A stretch of DNA of 8,543 bases from contig JAUHXN010000117.1 of NCBI GenBank assembly GCA_030426865.1, positions 1 through 8,543 of the forward strand, read 5' to 3'. The position numbers were made by a program, and so were the translations under genes. The stretch's first letter is position 1. Each line of letters starts with the position of its first letter. Shown here in pieces: positions 1 to 6,047 of the stretch. The stretch comes from a bacterium. Its GTDB lineage: Bacteria > Bacteroidota > Ignavibacteria > Kapaibacteriales > UBA2268. Under the pieces are notes generated by a model. The model was not told where the DNA came from. It saw nothing but the letters and a program-made list of their open reading frames with translations, and did no database searches.

Positions 1-73
1 AACTATAAAAATTTCCTATTTCATTTGTTTCGAATTCGTATTAACAGCTCTATACATTGAATAAATTTTATAT

Positions 74-100
74 TTTACAATCCCAATTTATAAATATAAT
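74..100 (+). promoter_or_regulatory. weak candidate promoter for the PLP enzyme gene
   Basis: A perfect TATAAT lies at 95-100 and a TTTACA, one mismatch from TTGACA, at 74-79, separated by 15 bp, which is shorter than ideal. Transcription would start almost at the ATG at 111, giving a nearly leaderless message. The region is so AT-rich that such matches arise easily by chance, and if the host is in the Bacteroidota its primary sigma factor would prefer different boxes. No Shine-Dalgarno sequence precedes the ATG. The rest of 1-110 shows only a short palindrome (CGAATTCG, 31-38) and no gene. Confidence 0.2.
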
Positions 101-110
101 GAAATAAATA

Positions 111-1070
111 ATGCCACTAACACTTACAGATATCAAAAATGCTTTTGAAAGAATAAACAACAAAGTTCATAGAACACCTGTACTTACTAGTTCACAAATA
201 GATGAGTTAGTAGGAGCTAAGCTATTTTTCAAATGTGAGAACTTCCAAAAAATTGGGGCGTTTAAATACAGAGGTGCTACTAATACATTACTATCATTGT
301 CTAAAGATAAATTAGCAAATGGTGTAGCAACGCATTCATCTGGTAATCATGCACAAGCACTATCGCTAGCAGCTCGTGAGTTGGGAGTTACAGCTTATAT
401 TGTAATGCCTGATAATTCACCTAAAGTTAAAATTGACGCTGTGAGAGGGTATGGTGCTGATATTACTTTTTGTGAACCAAACTTACAATCTAGAGAATCT
501 ACTTTAGCCACTATAGTAGATAAGACAGGTGCTGAGTTTATCCACCCTTATGATAGAGAAGAAATTATAGCCGGTCAAGGAACAGCTGCTTTGGAATTAT
601 TAACCGATTACCCAGACATAGATATAGTTATAGCCCCAGTCGGTGGTGGTGGCCTCATATCAGGGACAGCTATCTGTAGCAAGGGTTTGAACTCTCAAAT
701 TAAAGTATATGCTGCCGAACCGCAAGGTGCCAATGACGCTTACCATTCGTTTTACTCAGGTCAATTCGTTCCCTCTACAAACCCAAGTACTATTTGTGAT
801 GGTTTACTTACGTCATTAGGCAAATTAAACTATAGCTATATAAAACAACACGTTGACGAAATATTACTCGTAGATGATAATGAGATTCTATCGGCAATGA
901 AACTTATATACGAGAGACTGAAAATAATTGTGGAGCCATCATCTGCTACAGTTTTCGCTGCTGTTATTAAACATAATAATCTATTCACTAATAAGAACGT
1001 TGGGCTAATACTATCAGGTGGAAATATAGATTTACAGCCCTTGTTTGATAATTATAGTGCTAAATTATAG
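111..1070 (+). CDS. PLP-dependent serine racemase / threonine (serine) dehydratase-like enzyme
   Basis: This is a 319-residue fold-type II PLP enzyme, complete and without the C-terminal ACT-like regulatory domain of long biosynthetic IlvA. The PLP lysine is K52 in GAFKYRGA (49-56). The substrate loop SSGNHAQ is at 76-82, with S77 at the position of the second catalytic serine of serine racemase. The phosphate-binding loop GGGGL is at 178-182, and SGGN at 302-305 would contact the pyridine ring. E203, A207 and D209 fall at the spacing of the divalent-metal site of eukaryotic serine racemase (E210/A214/D216 in human). Family members deaminate L-threonine or L-serine to 2-oxo acids and ammonia, racemise serine, or act on threo-3-hydroxyaspartate; sequence alone does not decide between these. 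It is expected to be cytoplasmic. The ATG at 111 begins the family's normal N-terminus, and an upstream ATG at 99 is followed by a stop after one codon. It appears to be transcribed alone or with the next gene, 80 bp downstream. Confidence 0.9.
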   Translation: MPLTLTDIKNAFERINNKVHRTPVLTSSQIDELVGAKLFFKCENFQKIGAFKYRGATNTLLSLSKDKLANGVATHSSGNHAQALSLAARELGVTAYIVMPDNSPKVKIDAVRGYGADITFCEPNLQSRESTLATIVDKTGAEFIHPYDREEIIAGQGTAALELLTDYPDIDIVIAPVGGGGLISGTAICSKGLNSQIKVYAAEPQGANDAYHSFYSGQFVPSTNPSTICDGLLTSLGKLNYSYIKQHVDEILLVDDNEILSAMKLIYERLKIIVEPSSATVFAAVIKHNNLFTNKNVGLILSGGNIDLQPLFDNYSAKL

Positions 1071-1150
1071 TATTTCAGATATTTGCATTTGATAAAGATT
1101 AGGTAAATCAATAAATTTACAAATGAAAGAACTTCTTAAATGCTAAAACT

Positions 1151-2344
1151 TTGCAATTATCTAAGAAACATTATATAATTATTTCTTTAATATGGCTTGC
1201 TATTGCAGTCATATTTGCTGCTGTAATAAGAGGATCTTTCTTATTCGGTATTGGTGATTGGTTCAACTATAAATACTTCCTTCACACACACTCTCACTTG
1301 GCTTTTCTTGGGTGGATATTTAACATCATATATTACTTTATGCTCAAGCAATTTGAGTTATTAGATAGTAAAAAGTACGGATATTTATTTATTGCACTTA
1401 ATGTAAGTGTGCTAGGTATGTTGCTCACATTCCCATTCCAAGGGTATGCTTTGGGCTCAATTATATTCTCTACACTACATATATTATTGTCCTACATTTT
1501 CGCAGTTTTTATCTACCGTGATACTAAAGATAAGAAGTCTATCAGTAGGAAGTTTGCAATGGCAGCTATTCTATTTATGGTAATTTCTTCTATTGGCCCA
1601 TTTGCTTTAGCACCGATCATAGCTAATGGTTTGAAAGAAACTATTTGGTATGACCTAGCTATTTATTTCTATTTGCATTTTCAGTATAATGGATGGTTTA
1701 TACTATCTATAGTGAGTTTCATAGCTTATAGTATAAAGACGAAAGATAATGACAATTGGCAAAGAGCATATAATCTATTCTTAATTTCAACAATACTTAA
1801 TTTTAGCTTGTCAACTCTCTGGACCGACCCTGGGTGGGTGATAAATATAATCTCAGTATTATCATCATTGATGCAATTTCATGCAATGTTTCTAATTAGT
1901 AAGGATATTCTTATACATCTTAGGACTATTGATAAATTCAAATCAAATGTAATGAAAGTAATATTTGGTCTGTTCCTAATCAAAGTATTTTTTGCTTTAG
2001 TAGGTTCTATACAAGAGGTTGCTATGTTTGTATATTACAATCGAAATTTAGTTATTGGTTATTTACACCTTGTGTTTTTAGGTATTGTTACACCTTTTTT
2101 CTTTATGAAAATCGCAAACGATTTAGATATATTGAAATCAACTAAACATAAGCGAATTATAGTCTTCTATTTAGTTGTCTTTCTACTAAGTGAGTTGCTA
2201 CTCACATTAACATCAATAGGTTTGAACGGTGACGCTATTCTTTTCATCACAAAACTTATTGTTTATATTACTTGGTTGCTAGCCGGTATTACTTTACACA
2301 TAACCGATGTATATCGATCAGCAGCCAGAAAACTGTCTAGTTAA
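1151..2344 (+). CDS. 12-helix membrane protein with heme-copper-oxidase-like histidines, function unknown
   Basis: This 397-residue integral membrane protein has about twelve hydrophobic segments, roughly at 8-27, 49-65, 75-95, 100-121, 134-158, 166-192, 205-222, 230-250, 268-290, 300-318, 333-355 and 362-384. Histidines sit at H45, H47 and H49 (HTHSHLAFLGW, entering helix 2), H176 (LHFQYNGW, helix 6), H244 (helix 8) and H306 (YLHLVFLG, helix 10). Helix number and the placing of histidines in helices 2, 6 and 10 recall heme-copper oxidase subunit I and NnrS-type proteins. The adjacent histidine pair expected in helix 7 is missing, so a working oxidase is unlikely. Similar orphan proteins with an HxHxHxAxLGW motif are, from memory, common in Bacteroidota and often labelled 'cytochrome oxidase subunit I-like'. 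A heme- or metal-binding role is inference. The start is TTG at 1151: no in-frame ATG exists upstream before a TGA at 1124, and the next internal Met is residue 64, past the first helix. No Shine-Dalgarno is visible. Confidence 0.75.
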   Translation: MQLSKKHYIIISLIWLAIAVIFAAVIRGSFLFGIGDWFNYKYFLHTHSHLAFLGWIFNIIYYFMLKQFELLDSKKYGYLFIALNVSVLGMLLTFPFQGYALGSIIFSTLHILLSYIFAVFIYRDTKDKKSISRKFAMAAILFMVISSIGPFALAPIIANGLKETIWYDLAIYFYLHFQYNGWFILSIVSFIAYSIKTKDNDNWQRAYNLFLISTILNFSLSTLWTDPGWVINIISVLSSLMQFHAMFLISKDILIHLRTIDKFKSNVMKVIFGLFLIKVFFALVGSIQEVAMFVYYNRNLVIGYLHLVFLGIVTPFFFMKIANDLDILKSTKHKRIIVFYLVVFLLSELLLTLTSIGLNGDAILFITKLIVYITWLLAGITLHITDVYRSAARKLSS

Positions 2345-2491
2345 TGAATGCTTTTTCTTAAAAACCGATTTTAGATCATTATACTTGACTCTAAACTATC
2401 TAGCACTCAATAAAATATTATTAATATTTATACATTTATATTAATTCCTTAAATTGTAGTTCGTGATTTTGCACCAAATGATTAGATTATT
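2345..2491 (+). promoter_or_regulatory. intergenic region upstream of the dnaX operon, presumed promoter region
   Basis: These 147 bp are the largest gap in the window and precede four close-packed genes, so the operon promoter probably lies here. A TTGACT (2385-2390) has only a poor -10 partner (TAAAAT at 2411-2416, 20 bp away). A TGATTTTG at 2464-2471 is one mismatch from the Bacteroidota -7 element TAnnTTTG, but I found no matching -33 element. An 8-bp AT-only inverted repeat is centred at 2421. No hairpin with a T-tract is visible to terminate the preceding gene. The placement is inferred from context rather than a strong motif. Confidence 0.3.
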
Positions 2492-4126
2492 ATGTCCGAA
2501 AGTAAAGAGTTTTTAGTAACAGCTAGGAAATGGCGACCACGTCTCTATTCAGATGTAGTCGGTCAGGAGCATATTACTAAAACCTTAAAAAATTCAATCT
2601 CTTCAGATAGAGTGCATCACGCATATCTATTTAGCGGACCTAGAGGGGTTGGTAAAACTACAACTGCTCGTATTCATGCCATAGCCCTCAACAATCATAC
2701 AGATGATTATGAACCAGACCTAAACTCCGAACTTGCAAAGCAACTTGGAGAAGGCAGAGCAATGGATATAATCGAGATTGATGGTGCATCTAACAATAGT
2801 GTGGACGATGTACGAAGATTAAGAGAGAACGCAAAATATCCACCGGTAAATGGAAAATACAAAGTCTATATAATCGATGAGGTGCACATGCTCTCTGACT
2901 CAGCTTTCAATGCATTGCTGAAGATAATAGAAGAGCCGCCACCACATTTGGTGTTTATATTAGCAACTACGGAACCACAAAAAATCCCCGCTACTATTCT
3001 TAGCCGTTGCCAAAGATATAATTTCCGAAGAATGGAGATAGAAGAGATAGTAGAACAGCTCAGCATGATAGCAAATGCAGAAGGGCTCGTAATAGATGAA
3101 GAATCTCTCCAGATCATTGCCCGCAAAGGAGACGGCTCTATGCGTGATAGTCAAAGTATATTTGACCAAGCTATAGCATTTTGTGGTAGAGATATAAAAT
3201 ATACTGAATTAGCAAGCGCTTTAAACCTAATAGACGAGATGTTCTATTTCCGTATTAGTGCTGCTATTATCAACCACGATATAAAAGAAATATTTGCGAT
3301 AAGCAATGAGATAGTAACTCACGGCTATGATGTAAAAGAGTGTATGTCGGGTCTTTTGGAACATTTCCGAAATACTTTGACAGTAGTAACGACGACCAAA
3401 ACAGATTTGATAAAAACATCAAAAGCATTCAAAGCTAAGTATGTAGAATTTGCTCATAATATGGCTAAAGCTGACTTACTTAGATTAATGGACCTAGCTT
3501 CCCGTACGGAGAATGATCTACGATTTGCTAGTTCACCAAGTATAAAATTCGAGACAGCATTAGTACAAATGGCATCTATGGACAAGGCAAAGGACATAGA
3601 AACGTTACTAAAGGAAGTTATGAAACTAAACGGTGCAGAATTACCAGCGAACTCTGAACCCGAAAAAAAAAAGATTGATTTAGTCTTAGAAGAAAGTCCT
3701 GTCGAATACAAAGCAGTTGACAAAAAAGAAGTTATCACGGAAAATGTAGTACCTAGACAGGAAACAGTGGAAGAGGAAATTCCTCCACCGCAAATACAAG
3801 AAAGTTTACAAGAGAAGTGGAACAGATTTATAACTCACGATTCTTTATCGGGAACTGATATAGCAATGGTCAAAGAAGTTACTGATGTAGAATTTGGTAA
3901 TGAAAATATAATACTTACTACTCATGTTCAGTTTATATATGAGAATCTTGGAAGTCATATTAGACAATTGCAGTCTGAGTTTACTGATATAACAGGAAGC
4001 AAAGCTAAAATAGAAATAGTCAAAGTAGTAAAAGAAGAAGAAGAAACTGAAGAAAGAGAAAAACATCCGATTGAAAAGAAAATAATATCGGAATTCAAAG
4101 CATTCGAAGAAAAATCACAGGATTAG
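2492..4126 (+). CDS. dnaX: DNA polymerase III clamp-loader subunit gamma/tau (DnaX)
   Basis: This is the ATPase of the clamp loader, which opens the beta sliding clamp and loads it on primed DNA; in its full-length tau form it also links polymerase cores in the replisome. The protein is 544 residues, shorter than the 643 of E. coli tau. In order it shows RKWRP..DVVGQ (12-25), Walker A GPRGVGKT (49-56), EIDGASN (95-101), Walker B IIDEVH (127-132), sensor-1 region TTEP (159-162), the SRC motif with arginine finger R172, and sensor-2 GSMRD (215-219, R218). A helical domain III follows, then a charged linker from about 385 to 435, and a small C-terminal domain starting near W443 and ending in a lysine/glutamate-rich tail. 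The usual four-cysteine zinc module between Walker A and EIDGASN is absent: residues 57-94 contain no cysteine. An A10-G run at 3663-3673 probably produces a short gamma form. The ATG at 2492 fits the family N-terminus; no Shine-Dalgarno precedes it. It is the first gene of the operon, 4 bp before bcp. Confidence 0.96.
   Translation: MSESKEFLVTARKWRPRLYSDVVGQEHITKTLKNSISSDRVHHAYLFSGPRGVGKTTTARIHAIALNNHTDDYEPDLNSELAKQLGEGRAMDIIEIDGASNNSVDDVRRLRENAKYPPVNGKYKVYIIDEVHMLSDSAFNALLKIIEEPPPHLVFILATTEPQKIPATILSRCQRYNFRRMEIEEIVEQLSMIANAEGLVIDEESLQIIARKGDGSMRDSQSIFDQAIAFCGRDIKYTELASALNLIDEMFYFRISAAIINHDIKEIFAISNEIVTHGYDVKECMSGLLEHFRNTLTVVTTTKTDLIKTSKAFKAKYVEFAHNMAKADLLRLMDLASRTENDLRFASSPSIKFETALVQMASMDKAKDIETLLKEVMKLNGAELPANSEPEKKKIDLVLEESPVEYKAVDKKEVITENVVPRQETVEEEIPPPQIQESLQEKWNRFITHDSLSGTDIAMVKEVTDVEFGNENIILTTHVQFIYENLGSHIRQLQSEFTDITGSKAKIEIVKVVKEEEETEEREKHPIEKKIISEFKAFEEKSQD
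3663..3678 (+). other. dnaX: dnaX recoding site: A10-G slippery run with -1 frame stop
   Basis: Ten consecutive A (3663-3672) followed by G cover codons 391-394, read GAA AAA AAA AAG. The last seven bases are therefore the heptamer A-AAA-AAG in the phase used by E. coli dnaX. After a -1 slip the next codons are GAT and TGA (3676-3678), giving a product of 395 residues ending Lys-Asp. In the E. coli site the -1 frame likewise reads one codon and then a TGA. The +1 frame also closes quickly, reading AGA TTG ATT and then TAG at 3681-3683, so transcriptional slippage in either direction would truncate the protein at the same place, as known for the Thermus dnaX A-run. The site lies just after the ATPase and domain III, in the linker where gamma ends in other bacteria. 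I found no convincing Shine-Dalgarno-like stimulator within about 15 nt upstream and no strong stem immediately downstream, which favours transcriptional slippage. Function is inferred from the sequence and precedent. Confidence 0.7.
4119..4122 (+). promoter_or_regulatory. Shine-Dalgarno-like AGGA for the peroxiredoxin gene
   Basis: AGGA at 4119-4122 overlaps the last codons of dnaX and ends 8 nt before the ATG at 4131. It is one of the few recognisable ribosome-binding motifs in the window and supports that start codon. Confidence 0.45.
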
Positions 4127-4130
4127 AAAA

Positions 4131-4604
4131 ATGGCAATAGAAATTGGAAAAAAAGCACCTGCATTCAAGGGAATGGCAAGCGGTGATAAAGAAATAAGTT
4201 TGAAAGATTATGAAGGTAAGTGGTTAATACTATATTTTTATCCGAAAGATAATACTTCTGGTTGTACTAAGCAGGCGTGTGGATTCAGTGAGAATATAAA
4301 GCAATTCGAAAAACTTGATGCTGAAATATTGGGTGTCAGCCCTGACTCAGTCAAATCACATGACAATTTCAAAGCAAAGCATAATTTGCAGTTTGATTTA
4401 TTAAGCGATCCTGAAAAAGAAATCGCTACTAAGTATGATGCCTACGGGGAGAAAAGCATGTACGGTAGAAAGTATATGGGTATAATCCGTTCGACTTACA
4501 TAATAGACCCTAAAGGAAAAATAGCTGCTGAATATAAGAAAGTTAGAGTAGCTGGACATATAGAAAAAGTAATGAAAGATTTGGAAGAGTTAAAAAGCAA
4601 ATAA
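4131..4604 (+). CDS. bcp: thiol peroxidase / atypical 2-Cys peroxiredoxin, Bcp (PrxQ) type
   Basis: This 157-residue AhpC/TSA-fold peroxidase reduces hydrogen peroxide and organic hydroperoxides using thioredoxin-type donors; the protein has no signal peptide and should be cytoplasmic. The active-site motif PxxxTxxC is at 38-45 (P38, T42, peroxidatic C45), with the resolving cysteine C50 five residues later in GCTKQAC, the spacing of E. coli Bcp. The conserved arginine that lowers the cysteine pKa is R120 in GIIRSTYIID. Length matches the family (about 155). The ATG at 4131 lies 4 bp after the dnaX stop and has an AGGA motif 8 nt upstream; the TAA overlaps the next ATG by one base (TAATG, 4602-4606). 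These junctions imply cotranscription and probably coupled translation with its neighbours. Why a peroxidase travels with dnaX and tatD is not evident; it may just be a housekeeping operon. Confidence 0.95.
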   Translation: MAIEIGKKAPAFKGMASGDKEISLKDYEGKWLILYFYPKDNTSGCTKQACGFSENIKQFEKLDAEILGVSPDSVKSHDNFKAKHNLQFDLLSDPEKEIATKYDAYGEKSMYGRKYMGIIRSTYIIDPKGKIAAEYKKVRVAGHIEKVMKDLEELKSK

Positions 4605-6046
4605 TGATAGATACTCACGCACACATAGATACTGAAGCATTTGCCGAAGACATTGATGAAGTAATAGCACGAGCTAGAGCAGCTGGAGTAGAACATATTA
4701 TAATACCAGCTATTGAACCGAATGGATATGATAATCTAATAGAATTAGTTGATAAATATGATATGCTTTATTTCGGAATAGGAGTTCATCCACATAGTGC
4801 TGATAAGTTTGATGACAATGTGGAACAAAGAATAAGAGAGCTAGCTAAACACCCGAAGTGCGTTGCTATAGGTGAGATGGGATTAGATTATTATTATAAC
4901 GAATTATCAGCAGCTGATGTACAAAAGCGGGTATTTAGAAGGCAAATAGAAATCGCAAAAGAATTGGGAAAACCAATTATAGTACACAATAGAGATTCGG
5001 ATGAGGATTTGATCGAAATACTAAAAGAATATCAGGATGGGAATTTGAAAGCTGTACTACATTGCTTCCCCGAATCTAAAGAATTATTAGAAAAAGCAAT
5101 GGATTTAGGTTTTAATGTATCCTTTACTGGGAATATTACGTTTAAGAAGTCAGAACATAAAGAAGTATTGGAATTAGTTCCTCTTGATAGATTTATGATA
5201 GAAACAGATTCGCCCTATATGGCACCTGTTCCTAACAGAGGAAAGAGGAATGAACCAAGCTTTGTAAAAGAAATAGCAAAAAAAATATCAGAGGTTAAGA
5301 ATATGAACTATGAAAATATACTAGAGCAATCTACTAAAAATGCAAAGAGCTTTTTCAAGATTATGATGCTTGTTTTAGGTATAGCCCTATTTACGCAAAC
5401 ATCTTATGCTCAAGATGATTATAGATATAATGATGAATACATAGAAGAAGAAGCTGACTATGAAAAAGCGCCTTACCCTAAGTTTATAGGAATTGGGGGC
5501 TTTGCTGGAACTAATACAATTGTAGAAAGTCAAGTATTCATAGAAGACTCTAATGTGCCTGATAAGAATATCTCGTATGAGGGTATCTCATCATTGGGTG
5601 GTACTATTACTTTTGGTGGCTTAGCAGATTATTTGCTTTTACAAGTTGGATATGCATACTCTAAAAATACTAAAGTACAAGAAACTTCACCGGGTAGTTT
5701 ACCAAACATACATCAACTAATAGAGCTTTCATCTCTTTGGATACCTAATCCTCATAATAAGATCAATGTATTCGGTGCAATTGGCCCAAGTTATATTATG
5801 AACTCTATTAATGGTGTAGATAATTCACAAATTGGTCTAAACGCTGGTGTTGGGTTTATATTCAATGTACCTATCAAAGGTGCCGGTTTGCTAAATTTCA
5901 CTGCTGAGTGGAGATTGAATTTTGAGCTAAGTGCAATAGAAAGAGAAATAGAAGTACAAGCAAACCCAGTTGTAACTACTACTATCGAATCTAAGAGCTT
6001 TTATTCTATACCTAGATTGAATTTAATATTCTATCCAGAATTCTAG
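4604..6046 (+). CDS. tatD: TatD-family metal-dependent hydrolase in frame with an outer-membrane beta-barrel protein
   Basis: One open frame of 480 codons holds two unlike proteins. Residues 1-253 are a complete TatD-family metallohydrolase (YcfH/YchF-like TIM barrel; characterised members are DNases or have D-aminoacyl-tRNA deacylase activity). Its metal ligands are all visible: H5 and H7 in DTHAHID, E91 in IGEMGLDYY, H128 in VHNRDSD, H153 in HCF and D202 in ETDSPY. The domain closes with the normal family end NAKSFFKI (246-253), where most TatD proteins stop. Here the frame continues directly with MMLVLGIALFTQTSYA (254-269), a good type I signal peptide with cleavage before Q270. An acidic stretch (271-287) and Gly/aromatic beta strands follow, ending in phenylalanine F480, as outer-membrane barrels do. 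A real cytoplasm-to-envelope fusion makes little topological sense, so this may be two in-frame overlapping genes or the effect of an indel near 5351-5363. The start overlaps the bcp stop (TAATG); Nramp starts 1 bp after the TAG. Confidence 0.85.
   Translation: MIDTHAHIDTEAFAEDIDEVIARARAAGVEHIIIPAIEPNGYDNLIELVDKYDMLYFGIGVHPHSADKFDDNVEQRIRELAKHPKCVAIGEMGLDYYYNELSAADVQKRVFRRQIEIAKELGKPIIVHNRDSDEDLIEILKEYQDGNLKAVLHCFPESKELLEKAMDLGFNVSFTGNITFKKSEHKEVLELVPLDRFMIETDSPYMAPVPNRGKRNEPSFVKEIAKKISEVKNMNYENILEQSTKNAKSFFKIMMLVLGIALFTQTSYAQDDYRYNDEYIEEEADYEKAPYPKFIGIGGFAGTNTIVESQVFIEDSNVPDKNISYEGISSLGGTITFGGLADYLLLQVGYAYSKNTKVQETSPGSLPNIHQLIELSSLWIPNPHNKINVFGAIGPSYIMNSINGVDNSQIGLNAGVGFIFNVPIKGAGLLNFTAEWRLNFELSAIEREIEVQANPVVTTTIESKSFYSIPRLNLIFYPEF
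5363..6046 (+). other. signal-peptide-bearing outer-membrane beta-barrel half, possibly translated from an internal start
   Basis: From the ATGATG pair at 5363-5368 the frame encodes 227 residues resembling a stand-alone exported protein: hydrophobic h-region LVLGIALF, Ala-containing cleavage site Ser-Tyr-Ala before Gln, then about 211 mature residues. The mature part starts with an Asp/Glu/Tyr-rich segment and has alternating-residue strands such as FIGIGGFAG, LLLQVGYAYS, GLNAGVGFIF and LNFTAEWRLNF, closing with YPEF. This is the look of a small 8-stranded outer-membrane barrel of the generic 'outer membrane protein beta-barrel' type; no specific function is recognisable. The ATG pair has no clear Shine-Dalgarno and the n-region from there lacks a basic residue. 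An alternative start at 5303 (residue 234) is preceded by AGAGG at 5290-5294 with 8 nt spacing and would add the basic residues of NAKSFFKI to the n-region. TGA at 5364-5366 in the +1 frame overlaps the ATG, as in a normal ATGA gene junction. Its place before a transporter gene suggests envelope transport, but this is weak. Confidence 0.55.
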
Positions 6047-6047
6047 T

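Noticed and set aside
1103..1120. Hairpin GTAAAT-CAATAA-ATTTAC after the PLP enzyme gene
   Set aside because: A six-pair stem with a single G-C pair and no following T-tract does not make a credible intrinsic terminator.
2413..2429. AT-only inverted repeat AAATATTA-T-TAATATTT before dnaX
   Set aside because: Such palindromes are frequent by chance in DNA this AT-rich; there is no G-C pairing or T-tract, and nothing to identify a regulator.
3700..3722. Possible stem TGTCGA / TTGACA downstream of the dnaX slippery run
   Set aside because: It is six pairs with one G-U and an 11-nt loop, and it starts 27 nt after the run, too far and too weak for a typical frameshift stimulator.
3722..3728. A second A6-G run in dnaX
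   Set aside because: It is read AAA AAA GAA in the coding frame, so it is not in the phase needed for tandem -1 slippage.
2866..3738. Several open frames on the complement of dnaX
   Set aside because: They lie antisense to a conserved AAA+ gene, lack family resemblance and have the composition expected of shadow frames.
3773..3785. Perfect inverted repeat GAGGAA-A-TTCCTC inside dnaX
   Set aside because: A one-base centre cannot form an RNA hairpin, and it encodes the Glu-Glu-Ile-Pro-Pro linker; it is most likely a coding coincidence.
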